DNA of 8,867 bases from Muribaculaceae bacterium (GTDB lineage Bacteria; Bacteroidota; Bacteroidia; Bacteroidales; Muribaculaceae), in NCBI GenBank assembly GCA_016287065.1, contig JAEEVB010000092.1, positions 1 through 8,867 on the forward strand, written 5' to 3'. This document shows positions 1-6,415 of the stretch, in pieces; position 1 is the stretch's first letter, and the number at the start of each line of letters is the position of its first letter. The notes below the pieces were generated by a model. The model did not search any database. It saw nothing but the letters and a program-made list of their open reading frames with translations, and was not told the DNA's origin. A program made the translations under genes and the position numbers.

Positions 1-1019
1 GCATTCGTCAGGCTTCCGTCTTGGAGCATGCCGCCCACAATCATGGCCTGGGGACTTGAAGCCCAATTGTTCTCCCCTATCACCATGGGCGAAGTCCCGC
101 TCACGGGAAAGCCCTCGGGAATCGCCTTGGGAGTGAAGCCTTCGCTTCGGGGATACTCGTCGTGCTTGCACACGCCGCCATCGGTCAGCACACCAAGCAC
201 CTTTTTGTCATAGCCGCCCACAATTGTGTTCCACACAACCGAGCAGTCGGTCCAGGTGTCGCCATGGTCGGTCGACTTGAACAGTTCGCCCGAGATATCA
301 AGCATATACAGGGCATCGGTCGTGGCAGTAAGCGTGCCCACAATGGCCGTGAACGGCACATTGAGTTCTTTCTTCGACCATGTGCCAGTGCCCAAACGCG
401 TGGTGCTCGAAAGCACATATTTGCCACCATCTTCAATCAGGCACAAATATTCTTCGCCCAGTTCCACAGCCTTCACCTGGTCGGGAGTGCCGTTCACATT
501 GGGCAAGTCGCGACGCTGGTCTTGAGCAAATGTGAGTTTATCAGGTTCTACCTGATGCACATTCACCTTCACCGTGTAGGTCGCCTGGTTAAGACCATCT
601 CTTGAAACGATGTGCAACAACACATTGCCAGTGAAATCGATAGTGTCTTTGGTCGCGCTCGAATAGGTGATGGTAGTGTCTTTCATCAGTTTGCCGTTAG
701 TCACACGAAACTGTGCCGAACGCACGCTATAGGGGAAGGTGAGCGACACCGTCAGCTTGCGCACATCGGTGCCCACGGGCAGCGAGTCGGCATTATAGAT
801 GATCTTGCGGTCCTGATCTATCGTGAAAAACACCGAGTCCAAGTTATTCAGCACCTTGCTGTTCGAACCAAGCACAAAGCGCGATACCATGGTCGATGAT
901 GTACTCACCCCATAGTATTGAACCGTCTCTTCATCGCTGGTGCTTTTATTGTTGCACGATACTGCCATTGCGCCTAACACAAAGGCAAGCAACGCATAGA
1001 TGATATTCTGTTTCTTCAT
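1..1019 (-). CDS. DUF6242-type lipoprotein with Asp-box motif (partial, C-terminus beyond left edge)
   Basis: Reading the minus strand from the ATG at 1019 gives 339 codons without a stop, so the gene runs off the left edge. The product starts MKKQNIIYALLAFVLG and reaches a lipobox-like AMAVSC with the acceptor Cys at residue 22, followed by a polar linker (NNKSTSDEE). This indicates an SPase II lipoprotein anchored in the envelope. Residues about 45-155 resemble the N-terminal domain of Bacteroidetes DUF6242 proteins, including the phrase IIYNADSLPVGTD; this is recognition from memory, not a search. Residues 249-256, STDHGDTW, fit the Asp-box/BNR pattern SxDxGxTW exactly, which suggests the distal part is a beta-propeller-like domain. 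Substrate and role are unknown. It is the only gene on its transcript visible here, with its own -7 box 20 bases upstream, and lies downstream of ribD on the same strand. Confidence 0.8.
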   Translation of the reverse strand, partial: MKKQNIIYALLAFVLGAMAVSCNNKSTSDEETVQYYGVSTSSTMVSRFVLGSNSKVLNNLDSVFFTIDQDRKIIYNADSLPVGTDVRKLTVSLTFPYSVRSAQFRVTNGKLMKDTTITYSSATKDTIDFTGNVLLHIVSRDGLNQATYTVKVNVHQVEPDKLTFAQDQRRDLPNVNGTPDQVKAVELGEEYLCLIEDGGKYVLSSTTRLGTGTWSKKELNVPFTAIVGTLTATTDALYMLDISGELFKSTDHGDTWTDCSVVWNTIVGGYDKKVLGVLTDGGVCKHDEYPRSEGFTPKAIPEGFPVSGTSPMVIGENNWASSPQAMIVGGMLQDGSLTN

Positions 1020-1039
1020 TTATCTTGAGTTTGAAACTG

Positions 1040-1047
1040 CAAATTTA
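1040..1047 (-). promoter_or_regulatory. Bacteroidetes -7 promoter box for the DUF6242 lipoprotein gene
   Basis: On the minus strand TAAATTTG matches TAnnTTTG exactly. It sits 20 bases before the ATG at 1019, implying a leader of roughly 15 bases. No TTTG is found at the usual -33 distance, so the call rests on the -7 box alone. The surrounding 13-mer TTGTAAATTTGCA recurs identically in the prmC promoter. Confidence 0.55.
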
Positions 1048-1160
1048 CAACTTTTTTTATTGATAACGGCGCACGCGAGGGCAAAAACTGCCCCTTCACG
1101 CCTTTTCAAGCCGTAAAATTAATATTTCGCAGTCAAAATAGAGTAATTGAATTAAGATAT

Positions 1161-1183
1161 AGAAATGCTTTTGACGCATTTTT
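1161..1183 (-). terminator. Possible weak terminator hairpin after ribD
   Basis: AGAAATGC at 1161-1168 pairs with GCATTTTT at 1176-1183 (8 bp including one G-T pair, 7-base loop). The hairpin begins within the ribD stop codon on the minus strand. The stem is AT-rich and is followed by only a broken T-run on that strand, so termination would be inefficient at best. The downstream lipoprotein gene has its own promoter box, consistent with a boundary here. Confidence 0.25.
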
Positions 1184-2231
1184 ACACCTTTTTAACGTCA
1201 TGGCGATAAATTCGCACTTCGTTTTTGCCTATTTTTTCAATTTCTTGAGGCTGAAGCGCCAGCTTGGGTGCCGCCACACCACCTTGTATCACTCGGGGCG
1301 AGATTTCCTGTCGCATCTCATCCCACAAGTCACTCTCTATGAGTTGAGCAAGCACCTTGCCGCCACCCTCTACCATCACGCTTGTCACGCCACGGCGGTA
1401 AAGGTCGCGCAGCCACTCCTCGGGGCTGCATGTGGGCAGTTGCACATAGTCCACAGCGCCTTCCTTGCCACTTTTCACAAGGTTATACACCACAGTGGCG
1501 CCACCATCGGTGAGCACACCGCTCTCGCGGGGCATCGACAGCCTCCCGTCAAGCACCACCCGCAATGCCGACCGGCCTGGCCAGTAACGCGTAGTGAGCG
1601 ACGGATTATCGGCCCGCACCGTGTTGGCACCCACCACAATGGCATCGCTCACAGCACGCTCGCGGTGCATCAGCCGCATGGTTACAGGCGACGACATGCG
1701 CAACGGATTCTCGTCACACTCGGGAGGTGCCGACAGGTAACCATCGGCCGTCTCGGCCCACTTGAGCTGCACCCACGGTAATCCTGTGCTGTGCGCCTTC
1801 ATGAAGCGGCGGTTCAACCATCGACATTCTTCCTCCAGTATTCCAACTTCTACCTCAATTCCAGCATCACGAAGCATGGCCACGCCACGGCCGCTCACCT
1901 GCGGGAAGGGGTCGAGCACGCCCACCACCACGCGCTTTACGCCCACATCAATGAGCAGTTGCGCGCAAGGTGGCGTCTTGCCATAGTGCGAACACGGCTC
2001 GAGGGTCACATAGATAGTGCTCTCATGCAGCACCGATTTGTCGGTCACGCTGTTCACGGCATTCACCTCGGCATGGCCTTCGCCATATTTGCGGTGCCAC
2101 CCCTCGCCCACTATTATGCCGCTGCCATTCACAATCACAGCGCCCACCATGGGGTTGGGCGACACATGACCACGACCTTGAGCAGCCAGTTGCAAGGCAC
2201 GGCGCATATATTTCTCTTCATTCTGAATCAT
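1182..2231 (-). CDS. ribD: Bifunctional diaminohydroxyphosphoribosylaminopyrimidine deaminase / 5-amino-6-(5-phosphoribosylamino)uracil reductase
   Basis: RibD carries out two successive cytoplasmic steps of riboflavin synthesis: hydrolytic deamination of the pyrimidine made from GTP, then NADPH-dependent reduction of its ribose side chain. The protein is 349 aa, normal for the two-domain enzyme. The N-terminal zinc deaminase domain shows H53-A-E55 (zinc ligand and proton shuttle) and PC(80)SHYGKTPPC(89) with the two Cys ligands. NPMVGAVIV at 26-34 is also typical. The reductase domain begins near residue 152 (LPWVQLKWAETADG) and contains GANTVRADNPSLTTR and VMVEGGGKVLAQLIE, the usual substrate and NADPH-binding segments. 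The start at 2231 is chosen because MIQNEEKYMRRAL aligns with the family N-terminus. An in-frame ATG at 2264 would lie upstream of the -7 box at 2236-2243. It is divergent from prmC and no other rib gene is in view. Confidence 0.95.
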   Translation of the reverse strand: MIQNEEKYMRRALQLAAQGRGHVSPNPMVGAVIVNGSGIIVGEGWHRKYGEGHAEVNAVNSVTDKSVLHESTIYVTLEPCSHYGKTPPCAQLLIDVGVKRVVVGVLDPFPQVSGRGVAMLRDAGIEVEVGILEEECRWLNRRFMKAHSTGLPWVQLKWAETADGYLSAPPECDENPLRMSSPVTMRLMHRERAVSDAIVVGANTVRADNPSLTTRYWPGRSALRVVLDGRLSMPRESGVLTDGGATVVYNLVKSGKEGAVDYVQLPTCSPEEWLRDLYRRGVTSVMVEGGGKVLAQLIESDLWDEMRQEISPRVIQGGVAAPKLALQPQEIEKIGKNEVRIYRHDVKKV

Positions 2232-2235
2232 TACA

Positions 2236-2243
2236 CAAAAGTA
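2236..2243 (-). promoter_or_regulatory. Bacteroidetes -7 promoter box for ribD
   Basis: TACTTTTG on the minus strand is an exact TAnnTTTG match ending 4 bases before the ribD ATG at 2231. No good -33 TTTG is present; the nearest is TGTG at 2262-2265, at 18-base spacing. If the box is used, transcription starts at or very near the ATG, so the mRNA would be nearly leaderless. It also excludes the longer start at 2264. Confidence 0.4.
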
Positions 2244-2307
2244 ATCATTTTTACACAATCTCACACGCTTTTTTCTGAATTGCTTTCGTCATGAACGAAT
2301 AATCTTG

Positions 2308-2315
2308 TAAATTTG
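2308..2315 (+). promoter_or_regulatory. Bacteroidetes -7 promoter box for prmC
   Basis: TAAATTTG matches TAnnTTTG exactly, 26 bases before the prmC ATG, leaving a leader of about 20 bases. The -33 region (around 2284-2288) has only a degenerate TTTC/TTCG. The box lies in the 13-mer TTGTAAATTTGCA that also precedes the lipoprotein gene at the left of the window. Confidence 0.55.
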
Positions 2316-2341
2316 CACAAAACTAATGCGCTCGTTTCACT

Positions 2342-3190
2342 ATGGCAACCACATCACAAATCACCCGCTACATGCGCCAGCAGTTGCAGGCCATCTACCC
2401 TGAACAGGAGTTGCAGGCAATCATCTCAATCATTATGCAAGAGGTGCTTAACTACTCGCCCATCGACACCGTGCTGCGCGCCGACTTTGAGCAAGACGAA
2501 GTCTTCTTCAACAACATCAAGGCCATCACAGCAAGGCTGCTCAAGCACGAGCCCATCCAGTACATTCTGGGCAAGGCACGCTTCCATGGCCACGACTTCA
2601 AGGTCACCCCAGCCACCCTCATCCCACGGCCCGAAACCGAGCGCCTTGTCGACATCATCGTCGACGATAACGAGCAGTCCGACCTCCGTGTGCTCGACAT
2701 AGGCACCGGTTGCGGATGCATTGCCATATCGCTGGCAAGGGCACTCCGTTTCCCCCAGGTCGAAGCCACCGACATCTCCCCCGATGCCCTTGCCGTAGCA
2801 CAGCACAACGCGCTCATGCTCAAGACAAAAGTCGATTTCAGAATCGACGACATACTCAACCCCGACACCACCGGTTACCGCTACCACATCATCGTGAGCA
2901 ACCCACCCTATGTGTGCTTGAGCGAGCAGCAAATGATGGAGCCCAATGTGCTCCAATATGAGCCTGCAAGCGCCCTTTTTGTGCCCGACGACGATCCGCT
3001 GCGCTACTACCGCGCCATCGTGCAATTTGCACAGAAAATGCTGCTCGAAAACGGCCGCCTCTACCTCGAGATCAACCGTCGTTTCCCCCGGGAAATGCAG
3101 AGTCTGCTCACCCGCACAGGCTTCACCGATGTGCGCATCATCAACGACCAGTACGGCAACCCCCGCTTCGCCACAGCCAGCCATTCCTAA
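2342..3190 (+). CDS. prmC: Peptide chain release factor N5-glutamine methyltransferase
   Basis: PrmC (HemK) methylates the glutamine of the GGQ motif in release factors RF1 and RF2 using S-adenosylmethionine, which speeds translation termination in the cytoplasm. The 282-aa length is typical. An N-terminal helical substrate-binding domain (about 1-90) leads into YILGKARFHGHDFKV and IPRPETE, a signature of the family. The Rossmann methyltransferase core has motif I DIGTGCG at 119-125 (SAM binding) and the catalytic NPPY at 187-190, the tetrad that holds the target glutamine amide. The C-terminal YGNPRFA is also typical. Transcription is divergent from ribD, from the -7 box 26 bases upstream. 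A second promoter lies between prmC and the cyd operon, so the two need not be co-transcribed. No clear terminator hairpin follows prmC. Confidence 0.95.
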   Translation: MATTSQITRYMRQQLQAIYPEQELQAIISIIMQEVLNYSPIDTVLRADFEQDEVFFNNIKAITARLLKHEPIQYILGKARFHGHDFKVTPATLIPRPETERLVDIIVDDNEQSDLRVLDIGTGCGCIAISLARALRFPQVEATDISPDALAVAQHNALMLKTKVDFRIDDILNPDTTGYRYHIIVSNPPYVCLSEQQMMEPNVLQYEPASALFVPDDDPLRYYRAIVQFAQKMLLENGRLYLEINRRFPREMQSLLTRTGFTDVRIINDQYGNPRFATASHS

Positions 3191-3274
3191 GCCACTTGCC
3201 ACACCACTTTTTTCGCCCATAATGTCCTCATTTTCTTCATTTCACACATTTGAAGGCATTTTTTAACCTTAATA

Positions 3275-3306
3275 TTTGCATTTTTTAGATTTTTTCACTA
3301 TATTTG
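3275..3306 (+). promoter_or_regulatory. Promoter of the cytochrome bd operon (-33 TTTG, -7 TATATTTG)
   Basis: TTTG at 3275-3278 and TATATTTG at 3299-3306, separated by 20 bases, match the Bacteroidetes vegetative promoter TTTG-N19/20-TAnnTTTG at every fixed position. The predicted transcription start is around 3311-3313, giving a leader of about 22 bases to the ATG at 3335. This rules out the in-frame TTG at 3311 as the start of the first gene. An imperfect inverted repeat (TCAC-N7-GTGA, 3295-3309) overlaps the -7 box. Confidence 0.75.
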
Positions 3307-3334
3307 TGAGTTGTTAATTACAGATAGCTCGTTT

Positions 3335-3601
3335 ATGGTTGAAAATGACGACAGAATGCAACGCAAACCCAACTGGTTCAAGAGGGTTTTCAACTTTTAC
3401 CGCGACGGTTTCCGCAATATGACCGTGGGCAAGACTTTGTGGGTCATCATTCTCATCAAACTTTTCATCTTTTTCATCATCATTCGCTGGATTTTCTTCC
3501 CTAACTTCCTCGCTTCCAAGAGCGACGACGACGAGGGGAAAGCCCAGTATGTGCGCGAGCAACTCGTCAACAATCACCCTGGCGACGACACGCAGCATTG
3601 A
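3335..3601 (+). CDS. DUF4492 small single-span membrane protein, first gene of the cyd operon
   Basis: An 88-aa protein of the DUF4492 family, which I recognise from the conserved core NW-KRVF-FYRDGFRNMTVGKTLW and the FFPNFL segment after the membrane span. These genes commonly sit directly before cydA in Bacteroidetes. The N-terminus is basic and amphipathic (residues 9-33). One hydrophobic helix spans about 34-55 (LWVIILIKLFIFFIIIRWIFF), and an acidic tail starts at SDDDE (63-67). There is no cleavable signal peptide. The ATG at 3335 is chosen because the upstream TTG lies at the predicted transcription start; the ATG at 3356 (MQRKPNW) is also possible. The gap to cydA is 37 bases and no terminator intervenes, so the three genes form one operon. 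Function is unproven. By size, topology and context it could be an accessory or assembly subunit of the bd oxidase, similar in concept to CydX of E. coli although unrelated in sequence. Confidence 0.85.
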   Translation: MVENDDRMQRKPNWFKRVFNFYRDGFRNMTVGKTLWVIILIKLFIFFIIIRWIFFPNFLASKSDDDEGKAQYVREQLVNNHPGDDTQH

Positions 3602-3638
3602 CCAGATTTTGCAAATTAATTACTAAAAACTATACACT

Positions 3639-5216
3639 ATGGACGAACTGATGAATGTTGTTGACTGGTCGAGGGCGCAATTCGCCCTCACAGCCATCTA
3701 TCACTGGCTCTTTGTCCCGCTCACCCTGGGACTGGGAGTGATTATCGCCATCATGGAGACAATCTACTACCGCACACGCGACCAGAAGTGGCTTGCCACC
3801 ACACGCTTCTGGATGACCATCTTCGGGGTCAATTTCGCCATTGGGGTGGCAACGGGCATCATCCTCGAATTTGAGTTCGGCACCAACTGGAGCAACTACA
3901 GCTGGTTTGTGGGTGACATCTTCGGTGCACCGCTTGCCGTCGAGGGCATACTCGCCTTCTTTATGGAGAGCACCTTCATCGCCATCATGTTCTTCGGCTG
4001 GAAGAAAGTGAGTCCCAAGTTCCACCTCGCCGCCACTTGGCTTACCGCTATTGGTGCCAGTCTCTCGGCGCTCTGGATTCTTGTGGCCAATGCCTGGATG
4101 CAAGACCCCGTGGGATGCCACTTCAACCCCGAGACCATGCGCAACGAGATGACCAGCTTCTGGGAAGTTGTCTCCTCGCCTATGGCCGTGAGCAAGTTCT
4201 TCCACACCGTGCTGTCGGCATGGGTGCTGGGTGGTGCATTTGTGGTGGGTGTCTGCTCATGGATGATGCTCCGCAAGCGCAACATCGACCATTGCCACCG
4301 TAGCCTGAAAGTGGGTGGCTGGGTTGGCCTCATTGGCATTGTGCTCACCATCGTTACCGGCGACTCCTCGGCAGTGACCGTTGCCAAGGAGCAACCCATG
4401 AAACTCGCTGCTATGGAGGGCCTATATGAAGGGCATAACGCACAGGAGATTGTGGCATTCGGCATCCTCAATCCCGCTAAGACCGTGGACAACAACGAGG
4501 ATCCTTACCTGCTCAACATCTCCATCCCCTATGGGCTATCGATTCTCGCCAACCATGCCCCCAACTCGTTTGTGCCGGGCATCAACGACATCATCAACGG
4601 CATCTCGAAGGACGAAAAGGGCAACATCATCAACACCGTCTCCTACGCCGAGCGCATCAAGCGCGGCAAACTTGCACAAGAGGCCGTAGCACTGCATCAC
4701 ACGGCCATGCAAAGCAACGATGCCGCCACACTCGAAGAGATTAACAAGACGCTCGACGAGAACTTCAAGTACTTTGGCTATGGCTACCTCGACTCTCCGC
4801 AAGAGGCTGTGCCCAATGTGCCCCTCACTTTCTACACCTTCCACTTCATGGTGACTGTTGGCGGTTACCTGCTGCTGTTCATGGCACTTGTACTCTTCTT
4901 CGAATACAAGAAGAAACTCAACGACAAGGCCAAGTGGAACAAGTGGTGGCACTGGCTCGCCATCCTCACCATCCCGCTCACCTACCTGTGCTCGGCAAGC
5001 GGATGGATTGTGGCCGAGGTGGGACGACAACCTTGGACCATTCAAGACCTCATGCCCAACAAGGTGGCCATCAGCGACCTCAGTGCCGGCTATGTGCAGA
5101 CCACCTTCTGGATCTTTGCCGTGGTGTTCACCGCACTGCTCATTGCCGATGTGAGCATCATTTGCAAGCAAATCGCCAAGAAGTCGAAGACCGACCTCAA
5201 TGTAGCCGAATTCTAA
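3639..5216 (+). CDS. cydA: Cytochrome bd quinol oxidase subunit I
   Basis: CydA is the haem-bearing subunit of the bd oxidase. It oxidises quinol (menaquinol in Bacteroidales) and reduces oxygen to water with high affinity in the cytoplasmic membrane. Length is 525 aa, close to the E. coli protein (522), with about nine transmembrane helices. Haem ligands are visible: H22 (E. coli H19), H189 (H186) and M404 (M393), plus E460 (E445) in GWIVAEVGRQPW. E102 and E110 match the conserved E99 and E107. The quinol-binding Q-loop has K255 and E260 in EQPMKLAAMEG (K252 and E257). The span from there to M404 is about as long as in E. coli, so this looks like the long Q-loop type. One oddity: the position of E. 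coli R391 is H402 (FYTFHFMV). It lies 37 bases after the DUF4492 gene and 28 before cydB. E. coli equivalences are from memory. Confidence 0.97.
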   Translation: MDELMNVVDWSRAQFALTAIYHWLFVPLTLGLGVIIAIMETIYYRTRDQKWLATTRFWMTIFGVNFAIGVATGIILEFEFGTNWSNYSWFVGDIFGAPLAVEGILAFFMESTFIAIMFFGWKKVSPKFHLAATWLTAIGASLSALWILVANAWMQDPVGCHFNPETMRNEMTSFWEVVSSPMAVSKFFHTVLSAWVLGGAFVVGVCSWMMLRKRNIDHCHRSLKVGGWVGLIGIVLTIVTGDSSAVTVAKEQPMKLAAMEGLYEGHNAQEIVAFGILNPAKTVDNNEDPYLLNISIPYGLSILANHAPNSFVPGINDIINGISKDEKGNIINTVSYAERIKRGKLAQEAVALHHTAMQSNDAATLEEINKTLDENFKYFGYGYLDSPQEAVPNVPLTFYTFHFMVTVGGYLLLFMALVLFFEYKKKLNDKAKWNKWWHWLAILTIPLTYLCSASGWIVAEVGRQPWTIQDLMPNKVAISDLSAGYVQTTFWIFAVVFTALLIADVSIICKQIAKKSKTDLNVAEF

Positions 5217-5244
5217 TTGTTTAATCCTTTAAGACAATTATAAT

Positions 5245-6387
5245 ATGACACACTATATTCTTCAAAACTACTGGTGGCTCATCATTTCCATCCTGGGCGC
5301 ACTGCTTGTGTTCCTGCTTTTCGTGCAGGGCGGACAGTCGATGCTCATCTGCGCCAAGAACGACGGCCAACGCAGCATGATGGTCAACTCGCTGGGACGC
5401 AAATGGGAATTCACCTTCACCACGCTCGTCACATTCGGCGGAGCCTTCTTCGCCTCATTCCCCCTGTTCTATTCAACCAGCTTCGGTGGTGCCTACTGGC
5501 TGTGGATGTTCATTCTCTTCAGCTTTGTGATTCAGGCGGTTGCCTATGAATACCGCTCCAAGCACGGCAATGTCTATGGCTCGAAGTTCTACGACACGCT
5601 GTTGCTCATCAACGGCATCGTAGGGCCCGTGCTACTCGGCGTGGCCGTGGCAGGTATGTTCTTCGGCAACGAGTTCACCGTCACTAAGGCCAACATCCTC
5701 AATGTGCAGAGTGCCACCATCTCGCAGTGGGGCAACGCACATGGCCTCGAGGCCATCATTTGCTGGAAAAACCTCATCTTCGGCTTCATGGTATTCTTCC
5801 TGGCCCGCACCCTCGCCTCGCTCTACTTCATCAACAATATCGACGACGACGAGGTGCGCAAGGTGCAGCGCAAGCATCTCCTCATCAATGCTCTCATCTT
5901 TGTAGTCTTGTTCCTCGTCTCGCTTGTGCTCATTCTCACCGCACAAGGCGTACAGGTCGACGACAACGGCAATATGGCCACCGCTCCCAACAAGTATCTC
6001 AACAACTACCTGGAGATGTGGTGGTGCCTCGCACTGCTCCTGATAGGCGTGGGTATGGTGCTCTACGGTATTGGCAAAACGCTGCTCAAGCCCGACTATA
6101 ATCACGGCATCTGGTTTGCCGGCATCGGCACAGTCACCGTAGTGCTTACTCTCTTCTGGGTGCTCGGGTTCAACGGCACGGCCTACTATCCTTCTACCAT
6201 CGACGTCAACAGTTCACTCAACCTGCGCAACAGTTCGTCTAGCCTGTTCACCCTGCGTGTCATGAGTTATGTCTCCATCCTCGTACCCTTTGTGCTGGCC
6301 TACATTGCCTACGCATGGCACAAGATGGACCACAACAAGATTACCCAGCACGAGATCGACACTACCGACCCCGACGACAAATACTAA
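5245..6387 (+). CDS. cydB: Cytochrome bd quinol oxidase subunit II
   Basis: CydB is the haem-free partner of CydA and contributes to structure and to proton access in the bd oxidase. The 380-aa length is normal, with about eight transmembrane segments beginning at WWLIISILGALLVFLLF (10-26). Family features include NSLGRKWEFTFTT (48-60), TTLVTFGGAFFASFPLFY, and the C-terminal NGTAYYPSTIDVNSSLNLRN and VPFVLAYIAYAWHKM segments. By alignment from memory, the position of E. coli D29 (TDGFD) is Q31 (VQGGQ), while D58 corresponds to E55 (KWEF), so one acidic residue is lost and the other kept. The gene follows cydA by 28 bases, with an A/T-rich leader and no strong Shine-Dalgarno. No terminator is seen after the stop, so transcription may continue into the next gene. 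Confidence 0.95.
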   Translation: MTHYILQNYWWLIISILGALLVFLLFVQGGQSMLICAKNDGQRSMMVNSLGRKWEFTFTTLVTFGGAFFASFPLFYSTSFGGAYWLWMFILFSFVIQAVAYEYRSKHGNVYGSKFYDTLLLINGIVGPVLLGVAVAGMFFGNEFTVTKANILNVQSATISQWGNAHGLEAIICWKNLIFGFMVFFLARTLASLYFINNIDDDEVRKVQRKHLLINALIFVVLFLVSLVLILTAQGVQVDDNGNMATAPNKYLNNYLEMWWCLALLLIGVGMVLYGIGKTLLKPDYNHGIWFAGIGTVTVVLTLFWVLGFNGTAYYPSTIDVNSSLNLRNSSSSLFTLRVMSYVSILVPFVLAYIAYAWHKMDHNKITQHEIDTTDPDDKY

Positions 6388-6415
6388 TGAACTCAAAACA
6401 TTAAACTTTAAAAAC

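Noticed and set aside
162..899. Plus-strand open frames at the left end
   Set aside because: They are opposite the DUF6242 lipoprotein frame, which has a signal peptide, lipobox and Asp-box and stays open for 339 codons. The plus-strand frames have none of these.
1079..1093. Hairpin GGGCA-AAAAC-TGCCC upstream of the lipoprotein gene
   Set aside because: The stem is only 5 bp and neither strand has a T-tract after it. It is too weak to call a terminator or regulatory structure.
1200..2294. Plus-strand open frames opposite ribD
   Set aside because: The translations are His/Arg/Ala-rich and unlike any protein I know, while the minus strand encodes a complete RibD.
2426..3220. Long open frame of 264 codons on the minus strand opposite prmC
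   Set aside because: It lies antisense to a well-supported gene with clear PrmC motifs. Its translation is low-complexity Val/Gly/Glu/His-rich and shows no family motif or promoter. It is a by-product of codon bias in a GC-rich gene.
3191..3274. Possible terminator or operator between prmC and the cyd promoter
   Set aside because: The stretch is T-rich with only a short imperfect AAGG/CCTT repeat. No stable stem with a T-tract and no FNR-like TTGAT-N4-ATCAA site was found.
3630..4205. Minus-strand open frame opposite the start of cydA
   Set aside because: The translation is His/Gly/Glu-rich with no recognisable motif and covers the conserved haem-ligand region of cydA. It is a shadow frame.
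5217..5244. Search for an extra small gene between cydA and cydB
   Set aside because: The gap is only 28 bases and A/T-rich, as expected for a Bacteroidetes translation leader. There is no room for a gene.
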